NCBI RefSeq assembly: GCF_000143145.1
Contig: NC_014313.1
Span: forward strand, 1,922,001 to 1,986,000
Origin: Hyphomicrobium denitrificans ATCC 51888
Lineage (GTDB): Bacteria; Pseudomonadota; Alphaproteobacteria; Rhizobiales; Hyphomicrobiaceae
Direction: 5' to 3'
DNA length: 64,000 bases
The position numbers and the translations under genes are program-made. Positions 27,544 to 36,469 of the stretch are shown here, in pieces; within the stretch, counting starts at the first letter, position 1, and each line of letters opens with the position of its first letter. The notes beneath the pieces were generated by a model. The model was not told the origin of the DNA. It worked only from the letters and a program-made list of their open reading frames with translations, and ran no database searches.

Positions 27544-28689
27544 TCAGCCCGTCCCGGTGATGCGCCGCCAAACGTTCATAATGTCGTTGAAATTGACGAA
27601 AACGACCAACATCATCAGCACCGCCAGGCCGACCTGGAATCCCATCTGCTGCATGCGTTCGCTCGCCGGTTTCCGACGCACGGCTTCGTAGCCGTAGAAC
27701 AAAAGATGGCCGCCATCGAGGACCGGAATCGGCAGCAGGTTCAGGAAGCCGATGTTCGCTGAAATGAACGCGATCCAGCGGAGCATGGGCTCCCATCCGA
27801 GTTCCGCAACCTTTGCCGTCACTTCCGCCATCATGATGGGGCCGCCCATCTGCTCGGCCGACTGCCGGCGCGTGACGATGTCCCAAAGGCCGGCAATCGT
27901 CTGGCTGATGTTGCCGTAGGTTTCACCCACTCCGAGCAAAATCGCCTGCGGAATGCCGACGTCGACGGTCCGAACCTTGTCGGCCGACATCGTGCGCTGG
28001 ATGCCGATCAGCCCGCGGCGGAAGGTGCGGCCAAATGCATCACGCTGTTCGTCCACATTCGGTGTCGCGTTGAGCGTCAGCTTTTCGCCGTTGCGCTCGA
28101 TCGTGAACGCCAGCGGCTCGCCGGCGCTCGAACCGACAATGCGCTGCAGATCCTCGAATTTCTCGATTGCCGTGTTGTTGATCGCGACGACCTGGTCGCC
28201 GGGCTGGAATCCGGCCTGAGCGGCCGGCGAATTGGGCACAACGCCGTCGACGAGGGCGGGCAGCACGCGGACGCCGACTGTCATGTTCAGCGCCGCATAC
28301 AGCACTGTCGCCAAGAGGAAATTCGCAATCGGACCGGCGGCGACGACGGCCGCGCGCGACGAAACGGGTTTGGAATGGAAAGCGCCCGCACGCTCGGACG
28401 CGGTCAAGCCCTTGGTGGACGAGCCCTGCGAGGACGCGTTGTCGTCGTCGATGAACTTGACGTAGCCGCCGAGCGGGATCCAAGCAAACCGCCAGCGCGT
28501 GCCGTGCTTGTCGTAAAAGCCATAGATTTCAGGCCCGAAGCCGATCGAAAAGGCTTTGACCGTCACGCCGCACCAGCGCGCCACAAGGAAATGGCCAAGC
28601 TCGTGAATGAACACGACCAGCGTCAGCACGAGCAGGAACATGATGCCGTACTGCCAGATCCACGTGGCCAGAGTCGCCAGGAAGTCCAT
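27544..28689 (-). CDS. rseP: RseP/site-2 membrane metalloprotease
   Basis: Product of 381 aa. The zinc site HELGH is at residues 29-33 in the first membrane helix, and the second metal ligand is in NLLPIPVLDGGHLLFYG near residue 325. A single PDZ domain lies between (VVPNSPAAQAGFQPGDQVVAIN, residues about 150-200). Four membrane segments are visible. It performs regulated intramembrane proteolysis of anti-sigma factors and leftover signal peptides. It lies between dxr and bamA as in most proteobacteria. Confidence 0.97.
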   Translation of the reverse strand: MDFLATLATWIWQYGIMFLLVLTLVVFIHELGHFLVARWCGVTVKAFSIGFGPEIYGFYDKHGTRWRFAWIPLGGYVKFIDDDNASSQGSSTKGLTASERAGAFHSKPVSSRAAVVAAGPIANFLLATVLYAALNMTVGVRVLPALVDGVVPNSPAAQAGFQPGDQVVAINNTAIEKFEDLQRIVGSSAGEPLAFTIERNGEKLTLNATPNVDEQRDAFGRTFRRGLIGIQRTMSADKVRTVDVGIPQAILLGVGETYGNISQTIAGLWDIVTRRQSAEQMGGPIMMAEVTAKVAELGWEPMLRWIAFISANIGFLNLLPIPVLDGGHLLFYGYEAVRRKPASERMQQMGFQVGLAVLMMLVVFVNFNDIMNVWRRITGTG

Positions 28690-28757
28690 TGAGTCCCAAT
28701 CCTTCAGGGGTGCCGCAGGAATCGAATCGCGGCGCGCAGTCAGCCAAGTTTAGGTGT

Positions 28758-30008
28758 TTAATAGCGATTGAGGGCGTCTTCTGCCAGTCGGCGCGCCCGT
28801 TCATCGATTGAAAGAATATCATCGAGACACTGCGCCGCTGAAATGGCGCCCTGCCGCTCGGCCGCGTCCAGGGTCTCTTCGACGAGCTTCGCGATCTCCA
28901 GGAACTTGATTCTCCGATTGAGAAATGCCTGGACGCCGATTTCGTTCGCGGCGTTGAGAACTGCGGGCGCGGTGTCGCCGCGCCGGAGCGCCGCGCGCGC
29001 CACCCGGAGCGCCGGGAACCGCGTCTCGTCGGGGGCTTCAAATGTCAGCGATCCAAGCCGCGCGAGGTCCAGGCGCTCGGTTGGCGCGGACATTCGTCCG
29101 GGCCAGGCCAGCGCCACGGCGATGGGCGTGCGCATGTCTGGGGCCGCCAGCTGCGCCAGCACCGATCCGTCGACGTAGCTGACAAGGCAATGGACGACCG
29201 ACTGCGGATGCACGACGCAATCGAGCGCATCGACGGAAACCGGAAAGAGATGAAACGCCTCGATCAGCTCGAGGCCCTTGTTCATGAGGGTGGCGCTGTC
29301 GATCGTGATCTTGGCGCCCATCGACCAGTTCGGATGCTTGAGCGCCTGCTCCGGCGTCGCGTTTTCCAGAGCTTCACGCGTCCACGTGCGGAAGGGGCCG
29401 CCTGACGCGGTCAGCACGATCTTTTCGATCGATCCGGGCTCTGCGCCGGTCAGCGCCTGGAAGGCGGCGGAATGTTCGCTGTCGACGGGGAGAAGCTCGG
29501 CGCCGCTGCGTTTGATCTCGGCGGTGAAAACGTGCCCGGCGGAGACGAGGCATTCCTTGTTGGCGAGCGCAACGCGCTTTCCGCAAGACGCCGCCGCAAA
29601 CGTCGGGCGCAATCCAGCCGCGCCGACGATGGCCGCCATGACGCAGTCGGCGGGCATCAGTGCGGCTTCGACGAGCGCGTCGGCGCCGCCAGCGGTGCGG
29701 ATGCCGGTGCCCGCCAGCTCGTCGCGAAGCTGGGGCAGGTATTTCTCGTCACCGATAACGGCGAGCTTGGCGCGATGCAGACGCGCGAGAGCCGCAAGCG
29801 CCGGCGCGTTCGACTGCGCCGTCAACGCGACGACTTCAAAGCGCTCGGGCGCGCGGGCGACGAGATCGAGCGTGCTGGTGCCGACCGAACCGGTCGCACC
29901 GAGGACCGTCAGGCGGCAAGGCCGCGACGCGTGCGGCCACTCGATTTCCACCGGCGACGCCGCTTTCACCTCATTGTTCGGAACGCTTGCCGTTACTGCC
30001 ATGTGCAT
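28758..30008 (-). CDS. dxr: 1-deoxy-D-xylulose 5-phosphate reductoisomerase
   Basis: Product of 416 aa. It converts DXP to MEP with NADPH, the first committed step of the non-mevalonate isoprenoid pathway. The NADPH-binding motif is LTVLGATGSVGTSTLDL near residues 34-50; the metal-binding acidic residues lie in LLPVDSEHSAAFQAL and TLMNKGLELIEA; the flexible loop is HPNWSMG. The start is in the TGATG overlap with the cdsA stop at 30008-30012. ATG 30002 is an alternative. Confidence 0.97.
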   Translation of the reverse strand: MHMAVTASVPNNEVKAASPVEIEWPHASRPCRLTVLGATGSVGTSTLDLVARAPERFEVVALTAQSNAPALAALARLHRAKLAVIGDEKYLPQLRDELAGTGIRTAGGADALVEAALMPADCVMAAIVGAAGLRPTFAAASCGKRVALANKECLVSAGHVFTAEIKRSGAELLPVDSEHSAAFQALTGAEPGSIEKIVLTASGGPFRTWTREALENATPEQALKHPNWSMGAKITIDSATLMNKGLELIEAFHLFPVSVDALDCVVHPQSVVHCLVSYVDGSVLAQLAAPDMRTPIAVALAWPGRMSAPTERLDLARLGSLTFEAPDETRFPALRVARAALRRGDTAPAVLNAANEIGVQAFLNRRIKFLEIAKLVEETLDAAERQGAISAAQCLDDILSIDERARRLAEDALNRY

Positions 30009-30883
30009 CACGATCCATAAAGAAGCGCCCGCGCGGGCGCATAGGCATCGATCGCGAATGCGACGATGGCAGCAATGACGCTGGCAGTGACGATACCATC
30101 CATGCGGTCCATGACACCGCCGTGGCCGGGAATCAGATTGCTGCTGTCTTTCACGCCAAAATGGCGTTTCAAAGCCGATTCCGCCAAATCACCGCCCTGT
30201 GCGACGAGCCCCAGAACGAGCCCAAGGCCCGCGAGCCACGAAGCCGATCCCGTGCCGGACACCCACGCAAATAGCCCGCCTGCGAGCGAAGCCGCAAGCA
30301 CGCCACCAAGGAGACCCGACCACGTTTTGTTGGGCGATACCGCAGGCCAAAGCTTCGGCCCGCCGATGGTCCGGCCGCTCGCATAGGCGCCGATATCCGT
30401 CACGATGACGCTTAGAAGCACGAACAGCGTCGCCGAAAATCCGAGCGGCTCGTCGCCCCTGATCCAGCCCAGCGCGACGACAGGCAAGCCGGTATAGAGA
30501 ACGCCCGCGCCCGAGAGCTGCGCATTGCCGACGCCAAACGTCAATGCGCCCACCGCGATCGCTCCGATAACGGTCGATGCGATGGCGAGACCCGCCATGT
30601 CGGACGCGCTTAGCAAAACCGCGAGCAGCACCGCAAAAACGTGCACGATCATCGCCGGGTCGGTCAGTGTCGCTCCGCGCACCATCCGGCCCCATTCCCA
30701 GCTCATCGCGGCTGCGATGACGAGCATCAGGATCGTGAACAGCGACGGGCTCCAATACGTCATCGCGAGCGCTATGGCGCCGATGACAATCCCGGAGGCG
30801 ATGCGTTTCGAAAGCTCGGGTGGCAGAGAGGCGACTCTGTCCAGAAGCTTGCGCGAGGTGTCGTCAGGCTTGCCGGCGGCCAT
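30008..30883 (-). CDS. cdsA: Phosphatidate cytidylyltransferase
   Basis: Product of 291 aa, an integral membrane enzyme with about seven to eight hydrophobic segments. It makes CDP-diacylglycerol from CTP and phosphatidate. The family signature is at the C-terminus: SALKRHFGVKDSSNLIPGHGGVMDRMDG. It follows uppS by 9 bp and overlaps dxr, so the three genes form one translation-coupled run. Confidence 0.97.
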   Translation of the reverse strand: MAAGKPDDTSRKLLDRVASLPPELSKRIASGIVIGAIALAMTYWSPSLFTILMLVIAAAMSWEWGRMVRGATLTDPAMIVHVFAVLLAVLLSASDMAGLAIASTVIGAIAVGALTFGVGNAQLSGAGVLYTGLPVVALGWIRGDEPLGFSATLFVLLSVIVTDIGAYASGRTIGGPKLWPAVSPNKTWSGLLGGVLAASLAGGLFAWVSGTGSASWLAGLGLVLGLVAQGGDLAESALKRHFGVKDSSNLIPGHGGVMDRMDGIVTASVIAAIVAFAIDAYAPARALLYGS

Positions 30884-30892
30884 CGGAAAGCC

Positions 30893-31690
30893 TCACGCGG
30901 TCGAGCGTTGCGTCAAGCCGCCGAAACGGCGCTCGCGGGACCGGAATTCGTGGATCGCGCCCTCGAACGCGGCCTTGTCGAAATCGGGCCAATAGCAGTC
31001 GAGAAAAACGAATTCGGAATAGGCCGTCTGCCACAGCAGGAAATTCGACAGCCGCATTTCGCCGGAGGTCCGGATCAGAAGATCGGGATCGGGAATGCCG
31101 GACGTGTCGAGCGCGTTGGCCATGCGTTCAACCGTAATGGCCGACGGATCGAGCGTGCCTGCGGCGACCTCGGCGGCGAGCTTGCGCGCCGCGCCCGCGA
31201 TCTCGCTCCGCGAACCGTAGTTGAACGCGATCACGAGGGTCAGCCTGTCATTGCCCTTCGTCAGCGCGACGGCATCGTCGATCAGCTTCGTCAACTCGCT
31301 GTCGACATGCTGGCGCTGGCCGATGACGCGGATGCAGACGCCGGCCTCGTGCAGTTCCACGAGGTCGCGCCGGATGAAGCGTTTCATCAGCCCCATCAGG
31401 TCGTCGACCTCATCGGCCGGGCGCTTCCAGTTTTCCGACGAAAAGCTGAAGATGGTCAGATACGTGATGTTGAGTTCGATCGCCGTGCGCACGGCGCGCC
31501 TGACGGCCTCGACGCCCTGGCGATGTCCGAGCGTGCGCGGAAGCCCCCGCTCCTTCGCCCAGCGCCCGTTGCCGTCCATGATGATCGCGACATGCCGCGG
31601 CGGCGCGAGAGCGCGCGTCTGATCATCGGAAAGCTTAGCTGCTGGCGCCACTCTGGCATGGCCTCTGTAATGAAGCGCCGGACGGCGCAC
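30893..31690 (-). CDS. uppS: Undecaprenyl diphosphate synthase
   Basis: Product of up to 265 aa. The cis-prenyltransferase motifs are all present: [20 protein letters not shown] with the catalytic Asp, [33 protein letters not shown] and [19 protein letters not shown] plus [13 protein letters not shown]. It provides the lipid carrier for peptidoglycan and O-antigen. The start is uncertain: GTG 31690 has no clear ribosome-binding site, and GTG 31651 (after GAGG) would give 252 aa. Confidence 0.95.
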   Translation of the reverse strand: MRRPALHYRGHARVAPAAKLSDDQTRALAPPRHVAIIMDGNGRWAKERGLPRTLGHRQGVEAVRRAVRTAIELNITYLTIFSFSSENWKRPADEVDDLMGLMKRFIRRDLVELHEAGVCIRVIGQRQHVDSELTKLIDDAVALTKGNDRLTLVIAFNYGSRSEIAGAARKLAAEVAAGTLDPSAITVERMANALDTSGIPDPDLLIRTSGEMRLSNFLLWQTAYSEFVFLDCYWPDFDKAAFEGAIHEFRSRERRFGGLTQRSTA

Positions 31691-31731
31691 AAAAAGATCG
31701 AAGAGCCCTGAGGCTCCCTCACCCCGACCGC

Positions 31732-32295
31732 CTATACTTTCTGGATTTCAGCCTCTTTCGTGACGAGCGTCGAGTCGACCTCCTTGATGATCCGGTCTGT
31801 CAGCTCCTGGACCTTCTCGGAATGGCCGCGATGATCGTCCTGACTCATCTTGCCGTCTTTTTCGAGCTTTTTCAAAAGATCCATGGCTTCGCGACGGACG
31901 TTACGAACCGCAACTTTCGATTGCTCGGCATATTTGTGAGCGAGCTTGACGAGTTCCTGGCGGCGATCGGCGGTCAGGGACGGAATCGGCAGGCGCAGGA
32001 TCTGCCCGTCCATGATCGGGTTGAGCCCGAGGTTGGCCTCGCGGATGCCCTTGTCGACCGCTGTCACGTTGCTGCGGTCCCAGACCTGGACCGAGATCAT
32101 GCGCGGCTCCGGCACGGAAACGGTCGCGACCTGATTGAGCGGCATTCTGGATCCGTAGACCATGACTTGGACGGGATCGAGCAGGTTGGCGCTGGCGCGT
32201 CCGGTCCGCAGTCCGGAAAATTCCCGCTTCAGTGCGTCGAGCGAGGCGCGCATGCGCTTTTCGACTTCGTTGATATCGTGTGTAGCCAAAGACAT
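31732..32295 (-). CDS. frr: Ribosome recycling factor
   Basis: Product of 187 aa, standard length. The three-helix bundle domain ([43 protein letters not shown]) and the small beta domain ([21 protein letters not shown]) are typical. With EF-G it splits post-termination ribosomes. Located between pyrH and uppS in the conserved order. Confidence 0.98.
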   Translation of the reverse strand: MSLATHDINEVEKRMRASLDALKREFSGLRTGRASANLLDPVQVMVYGSRMPLNQVATVSVPEPRMISVQVWDRSNVTAVDKGIREANLGLNPIMDGQILRLPIPSLTADRRQELVKLAHKYAEQSKVAVRNVRREAMDLLKKLEKDGKMSQDDHRGHSEKVQELTDRIIKEVDSTLVTKEAEIQKV

Positions 32296-32378
32296 GCGTT
32301 ATCCTCCCAACGGACACGGTGCGCCGCCATCGCAGCCGCGATGGCACGCGGCGCAGGGCGAAAACGCTGCCGCGGATT

Positions 32379-33113
32379 TCAACCGGTAGTCTCGATGATC
32401 GTCTGGCGCGCTTCGCCGCGCAGCACTTTCAAGAGGTTTCCTGGTTCGTCGATGGAAACCACAATTAGCGGAAGTCGGTTGTCTCGGGCAAGAGCAATGG
32501 CCGCTCCATCCATCACTTTGAGATCGTTAGCTAAAACTTCAGCATAGCTCAGACGGTCGTAGCGCTTGGCGTCCGGGTGTTTCTTCGGGTCGGCCGAGTA
32601 GACGCCATCAACCTGCGTCGCCTTCAGAACGGCGTCACAATTCATCTCGATGGCGCGCAGGACGGCAGCCGTGTCGGTCGTGAAGAAGGGATTGCCGGTG
32701 CCGGCCGCGAACAGCACGACCTGAGATTTCGCGAGATAGCTCAACGATTTCGGGCGAACGTAGCTTTCGCAGACCGTCGGCATCGGTATGGCGGAGAGTA
32801 CGCGCGCGGGGACGCCCTTGTGATCGAGCGCGTTCTGGAACGCCAGCGCGTTCATGACGGTCGCGAGCATGCCCATATAATCGGCCGTCGCCCGGTCCAT
32901 GCCTTTCGCAGCACCCGAAAGGCCGCGAAAGATATTCCCGCCACCGATGACAACCGCGATCTGAGCCCCGGCCGCCGTCGCCTCGGCGATGTCGCCAGCC
33001 AGCCGGTCGGCGACCGACATATCGATGCCGTAGGGCTGCTTGCCCATCAGGGCTTCGCCGGAAAGCTTCAACAGCAGCCGCTTGTATTTGAGATCAGATC
33101 CGCGCGCCGCCAT
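32379..33113 (-). CDS. pyrH: UMP kinase
   Basis: Product of 244 aa of the amino-acid kinase fold. It phosphorylates UMP to UDP. Motifs: [57 protein letters not shown] and the C-terminal [17 protein letters not shown] 33113 has GGGAG 9 nt upstream; GTG 33119 would be only 3 nt from the same site. A terminator separates it from tsf, so it may have its own promoter. Confidence 0.97.
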   Translation of the reverse strand: MAARGSDLKYKRLLLKLSGEALMGKQPYGIDMSVADRLAGDIAEATAAGAQIAVVIGGGNIFRGLSGAAKGMDRATADYMGMLATVMNALAFQNALDHKGVPARVLSAIPMPTVCESYVRPKSLSYLAKSQVVLFAAGTGNPFFTTDTAAVLRAIEMNCDAVLKATQVDGVYSADPKKHPDAKRYDRLSYAEVLANDLKVMDGAAIALARDNRLPLIVVSIDEPGNLLKVLRGEARQTIIETTG

Positions 33114-33136
33114 CGCCACCTACTCCCGTCGATCTG

Positions 33137-33172
33137 CATAAAAAACCGGCCGAACGCGTGGCTCGGCCGGTT
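33137..33172 (-). terminator. Rho-independent terminator after tsf
   Basis: On the minus strand AACCGGCCGA (33172-33163), a 9-nt loop, TCGGCCGGTT (33153-33144), then TTTTAT. A perfect 10-bp GC-rich stem with a T-run, 29 bp beyond the tsf stop. Confidence 0.93.
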
Positions 33173-33200
33173 GATACCTAACGCGCGAACGCGATTCCGC

Positions 33201-34124
33201 CTAGCCGCCGCTCGCGAGCTTGCGGACTTCCTCGCCGAAGTCCTCTTCCTTCTTATCGATGCCTTCGCCCAGCGCGTAGCGGATGTAGCCCGCGACCTTG
33301 ATCGGCGCGCCGGCGCGGCTTTCGGCTTCCTTCACGGCCTGAGCGACCGTCTTTGTCGTGTCGTGGATGTACTGCTGCTCGAGCAGGCAGTTCTCCTTGG
33401 CGAAGGCTTTGATGCCGCCGGCGACGATCTTCTCGAGCATCTCAGGCTTCTTGCCCTGGTTCTTCTCGGCCAGGATCGCCTTTTCGCGCTCGATCACGTC
33501 AGCAGGAACGGAGGCGATGTCGAGAGCAAGCGGGCTTGCTGCCGCGACGTGCATCGCAAGCTGGCGTCCGATCTCAAACAGCGTCGGCTCGTCGCCGGCG
33601 CTTTCGAGCGCGACCAGCACGCCGATCTTGCCGAGGCCGTCGGCGACGCGGCTATGAACGTAGTCGGCGACGACGCCTTCCTTGACGGCGATCGCGGACG
33701 TGCGGCGCAGCGTCATGTTCTCGCCGATGGTCGCAACGGCTTCCTGCAGCTGGACTTCGACGTTGTTCTTCGAGCCCGGATAGGTCGCAGCCAGGAGCGC
33801 CTTGAGATCGCCCTTCGCGGCGGGCGCGAGCGAGGCGATGTCACGGACGATGGTCTGGAACTGCTCGTTGCGCGCAACGAAGTCGGTTTCCGAGTTGACC
33901 TCGACGACCGCGCCTTCGCGGCCCTTCGCAACGATGCCGATGAGACCGTCGGCGGCGATGCGTCCCGACTTCTTCGCGGCTTTCGAAAGACCCTTCTTGC
34001 GCAGCCAGTCGACGGCGGCTTCGATATCGCCGCCGGTTTCGGTCAGCGCCGTCTTGCAATCCATCATGCCTGCGCCGGTCATGTCGCGCAGCTTCTTCAC
34101 ATCTGCTGCGGTGATCGTCGTCAT
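33201..34124 (-). CDS. tsf: Elongation factor Ts
   Basis: Product of 307 aa. It is the nucleotide exchange factor for EF-Tu. The N-terminal UBA-like helix (AADVKKLRDMTGAGMMDCKTAL), the TDFVAR motif (NSETDFVARNEQF) and the C-terminal coiled coil region are present. ATG 34124 matches the family start (M-T-T-I-T-A-A-D); ATG 34136 is an alternative with four more residues. The gene is 93 bp after rpsB, separated by two hairpins. Confidence 0.97.
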   Translation of the reverse strand: MTTITAADVKKLRDMTGAGMMDCKTALTETGGDIEAAVDWLRKKGLSKAAKKSGRIAADGLIGIVAKGREGAVVEVNSETDFVARNEQFQTIVRDIASLAPAAKGDLKALLAATYPGSKNNVEVQLQEAVATIGENMTLRRTSAIAVKEGVVADYVHSRVADGLGKIGVLVALESAGDEPTLFEIGRQLAMHVAAASPLALDIASVPADVIEREKAILAEKNQGKKPEMLEKIVAGGIKAFAKENCLLEQQYIHDTTKTVAQAVKEAESRAGAPIKVAGYIRYALGEGIDKKEEDFGEEVRKLASGG

Positions 34125-34143
34125 CCTGTCACCCATTAGGTTC

Positions 34144-34163
34144 GAGGCGCCGAAAGGCGCCTC
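34144..34163 (-). promoter_or_regulatory. GAAA-type hairpin just before tsf
   Basis: GAGGCGCC / GGCGCCTC, a perfect 8-bp stem with a 4-base loop (GAAA on the plus strand, TTTC in the RNA), ends 7 nt before ATG 34136 and 19 nt before ATG 34124. No T-run follows, so it is not a classical terminator. It may be a processing site or affect tsf translation. Confidence 0.55.
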
Positions 34164-34196
34164 TGTTGTCCTGATTCACAAGTTCAACCCCGTGTG

Positions 34197-34217
34197 AGGG
34201 CGCGAAATCCGCGCCCT
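34197..34217 (-). promoter_or_regulatory. Hairpin at the rpsB stop codon
   Basis: AGGGCGCG (minus strand from 34217) pairs with CGCGCCCT (to 34197) around a 5-nt loop; the stem begins in the last base of the rpsB stop TAA. No T-run. It could slow polymerase or protect the rpsB 3' end. Confidence 0.5.
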
Positions 34218-35206
34218 TATACGGCGGCTGCTTCCACGAGCTTCTTAGCCTGCGCAACCCAATCTTCTTTGACGACCTGCCCCTTGAGCTTCAGCTGCCG
34301 GTCGAGCGCCGCCGTATAATCGGCATCGAGGTCGGCGAGCTGCCAGAAGTGGTAGACGCCAGCGTCGTTGAGGCGCTGCTCGAGCTTCGGCGTGATGCCG
34401 GTGATGCGCTTGAGATCGTCGGCTTCGCCACGCGGCGCTTCAATGCCCTTGAACGTGACCTTCGGCAGATCCTCGGCCGGCGGAGCTTCGGAAGCACCGA
34501 TATCGATACCGGAGGAGCCCTGAGCGCGCTCGATGCCGTCGAGGGCGGCGCGCGCCATCAGATCGCAATAGAGCGTGATCGCGCGGCCAGCGTCGTCGTT
34601 GCCCGGAACCGGATAGTCGATGCCGTCGGGATCGCAGTTCGTGTCGACGATCGCAACGATCGGGATGTTGAGCTTGCGCGCTTCCTGGATCGCGATCGAT
34701 TCCTTGTTGGTATCGATGACGACGAGGAGATCGGGCGTGCCGCCCATGTCCTTGATGCCGCCGAGCGACTGGTTGAGCTTGTCGCGCTCACGCGTCAGGT
34801 TCAGCACTTCCTTCTTGGTGCGGCCCTGCGGGTCGGCAAGAATGTCGTCGAGCTGACGCAGACGGCGGATCGACTGCGAAACCGTCTTCCAGTTGGTCAG
34901 CGTGCCGCCGAGCCAGCGGTGATTGATGAAGTACTGCGCGCTGCGCTTTGCAGCTTCGGCGATGCCGTCGGATGCCTGACGCTTCGTCGCGACGAACAGA
35001 ACGCGACCGCCACCGGCGACGGTATCGGAAACCTTGAGCAGCGCCTGGTGCAGCATCGGCACCGTCTGCGTCAGGTCGAGAATGTGGATTTTGTTGCGCG
35101 ACCCATAGATGAACGGCGCCATCTTGGGGTTCCAGCGGTGAGCCTGGTGGCCGAAATGAACGCCAGCTTCCAAAAGCTGACGCATATTGAAGGCAGGAAG
35201 TGCCAT
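34217..35206 (-). CDS. rpsB: 30S ribosomal protein S2 with C-terminal helix-hairpin-helix extension
   Basis: Product of 329 aa; ordinary S2 is 240-260 aa. The S2 core (residues 1 to about 235) is standard: [59 protein letters not shown]. After a Pro/Glu-rich linker, residues about 262-329 form a second domain ([44 protein letters not shown]) of the helix-hairpin-helix type also found at the end of NuoE in this window. ATG 35206 follows AAGGA. Longer S2 forms are known in some Hyphomicrobiales. S2 with S1 is needed for mRNA binding by the 30S subunit. Confidence 0.97.
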   Translation of the reverse strand: MALPAFNMRQLLEAGVHFGHQAHRWNPKMAPFIYGSRNKIHILDLTQTVPMLHQALLKVSDTVAGGGRVLFVATKRQASDGIAEAAKRSAQYFINHRWLGGTLTNWKTVSQSIRRLRQLDDILADPQGRTKKEVLNLTRERDKLNQSLGGIKDMGGTPDLLVVIDTNKESIAIQEARKLNIPIVAIVDTNCDPDGIDYPVPGNDDAGRAITLYCDLMARAALDGIERAQGSSGIDIGASEAPPAEDLPKVTFKGIEAPRGEADDLKRITGITPKLEQRLNDAGVYHFWQLADLDADYTAALDRQLKLKGQVVKEDWVAQAKKLVEAAAV

Positions 35207-35350
35207 CGAATAGGATCCTTTTTCCGGTTAGACCTCCGCAAGACTGAGAAGAGATCAGCAAGCCTTTTCATGGGCTTACGTTTCTCCACCGGAGCGCGAT
35301 GCGGGGCTTTTCATCCGCATGGCACATGGTCTCGCGTGTGAGATGGCGGC

Positions 35351-35379
35351 TGTATACGGGGGTTTTTCCGGAAGTGCAA
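35351..35379 (-). promoter_or_regulatory. rpsB-tsf promoter
   Basis: On the minus strand TTGCAC (35379-35374), a spacer of exactly 17 bp, then TATACA (35356-35351). This is the best sigma70-type promoter seen in the window. It predicts transcription from about 35344, giving a leader of roughly 135 nt before rpsB. Confidence 0.75.
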
Positions 35380-35455
35380 CCCACGCGTGCCGCCCAAAAG
35401 CGCGGCATTCGGCACGCTTCAAGTTGCCTATAACGCCACTGCTCGGACGCCGGGC

Positions 35456-35513
35456 AAAAGAAAAACGGCACGCTGTCCGCCGAGCTCAAGCGCTCAGGCC
35501 GCCGCGTGCCGTT
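35456..35513 (-). terminator. Rho-independent terminator
   Basis: AACGGCACGC (35513-35504 on the minus strand) pairs with GCGTGCCGTT (35473-35464). The 30-nt interior can form its own GAGC/GCTC stem, and TTTCTTT follows. It ends the transcript of the secreted-protein gene at 35961-35596 and insulates the rpsB promoter. Confidence 0.85.
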
Positions 35514-35595
35514 GTCTGGGATTGCAAATCGCCAGCCGGACGGCACGGCGATCGACTGGACTTAAATCTTTCGTCCAGGAAAATGACGCTCGCGA

Positions 35596-35961
35596 TTACT
35601 TACACTTGGCGTCGAGAGCCGTCATGCCTTCGTCCATGGCTTTGGCTTCCGGCGTTTCGTCGGCTGCGTCCTGACCGGCATCCCATGCGTTCTCGAAATC
35701 GTCGCCAAGCACTTTGAAATACCCGTCGATCTCGTCGCCGGCGGCTTCGGCTTTCTTCTGGTCGTCACCGACTTCGTCCATTTTTTTCGACATGGCGCAG
35801 TAGGCTTTGACTTTCGCCGGGTCGGCCGCCGCCGCATCCAGTGTCGACTTAATGTCCGCAGCACTCATTTTGGCGGGCGCGGGCGCGTTTTTCGCGTCCT
35901 GCGCATGAGCGGCAGGAACGATCAGCAGAGCGGCGATAACGGCAGCATAAAGTTTTGACAT
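35596..35961 (-). CDS. Small secreted acidic protein, 121 aa
   Basis: A clear signal peptide (residues 1-20, hydrophobic YAAVIAALLIVPA and an A-H-A-Q site) precedes an Ala/Asp/Lys-rich helical domain (AADIKSTLDAAAADPAKVKAYCAMSKKMDEVG, then a Glu/Asp-rich half ending DAKCK). Two cysteines, at the middle and near the C-terminus, could form a disulphide. ATG 35961 has GAGGGA 6 nt upstream. I recognise no named family. Predicted periplasmic, helical, of unknown role. Transcribed alone: hairpins bound it on both sides. Confidence 0.8.
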   Translation of the reverse strand: MSKLYAAVIAALLIVPAAHAQDAKNAPAPAKMSAADIKSTLDAAAADPAKVKAYCAMSKKMDEVGDDQKKAEAAGDEIDGYFKVLGDDFENAWDAGQDAADETPEAKAMDEGMTALDAKCK

Positions 35962-36014
35962 GATGTTCCCTCGTTTCGGCTGGGCTGGCGCGGGCGACCC
36001 TTGCGCCTAAACTA

Positions 36015-36057
36015 TGTCAGAAGAAGGCTGCGTCTTGCAGACAGCCTTCTCCTGACA
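36015..36057 (-). terminator. Long hairpin, probable terminator
   Basis: TGTCAG-x-AGAAGGCTG (36015-36030) pairs with CAGCCTTCT-x-CTGACA (36042-36057): 16 bp with one mismatch and an 11-nt loop. It lies 12 bp beyond the stop of the 36320-36069 gene. The T-run is weak (TAGTTTAG). Confidence 0.65.
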
Positions 36058-36068
36058 AACAGACTGGC

Positions 36069-36320
36069 TTAGCGCCAGGCGCAGTGGCGGTGACCGTGGC
36101 GATAGCGGCAGACCCACTTCTTCTTGTGCCACGAGTGACGCTTGACGCCGCGCTTTTTGTATTGGCCGTGACGGCGATAATCGACCTGCTCAGCAGCGGA
36201 GCTGCTGTTGTGCGTGCTGATGCCGTTCAGGCTGGAACTGGCAACACCGGCGCTCGCCATGCTTGCGCCACCGAGCGTCAGAGCGGCGAAGGCCGCAGCT
36301 GCGATCAGACTCTTTTTCAT
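36069..36320 (-). CDS. Small secreted His/Arg-rich protein, 83 aa
   Basis: A signal peptide (KKSLIAAAAFAALTLGGASMASA, cleavage near residue 24) is followed by a Ser/Asn-rich linker. The C-terminus is very basic, with tyrosine, histidine and tryptophan and two cysteines (WVCRYRHGHRHCAW). ATG 36320 has AGGAG 6 nt upstream. No family is recognised. The cationic HRH-type end could bind metal, heme, nucleic acid or the anionic envelope; this is a guess from composition. Bounded by a hairpin downstream. Confidence 0.75.
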   Translation of the reverse strand: MKKSLIAAAAFAALTLGGASMASAGVASSSLNGISTHNSSSAAEQVDYRRHGQYKKRGVKRHSWHKKKWVCRYRHGHRHCAWR

Positions 36321-36469
36321 CGAAGGCTCCTATCTAGCATATGACGCGTCTCCGCACGTCCAGACCCTAAACGTGCGAATGATCAAAAAGCCGTCGTCGC
36401 TAACAAGATTATTCTGCGGAGCAAGGTGCGCCGTGCGCGTGCGCGCAACCAGAAGTTCGGACGCCGACT

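Larger units (their letters stand above)
35207..35595 (-). other. rpsB leader and upstream gap
   Basis: No gene is seen in these 389 bp. They hold the rpsB promoter (35351-35379), a leader of about 135 nt with a small hairpin (AAGCC-N8-GGCTT), and the terminator of the upstream secreted-protein gene (35456-35513). Confidence 0.7.
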
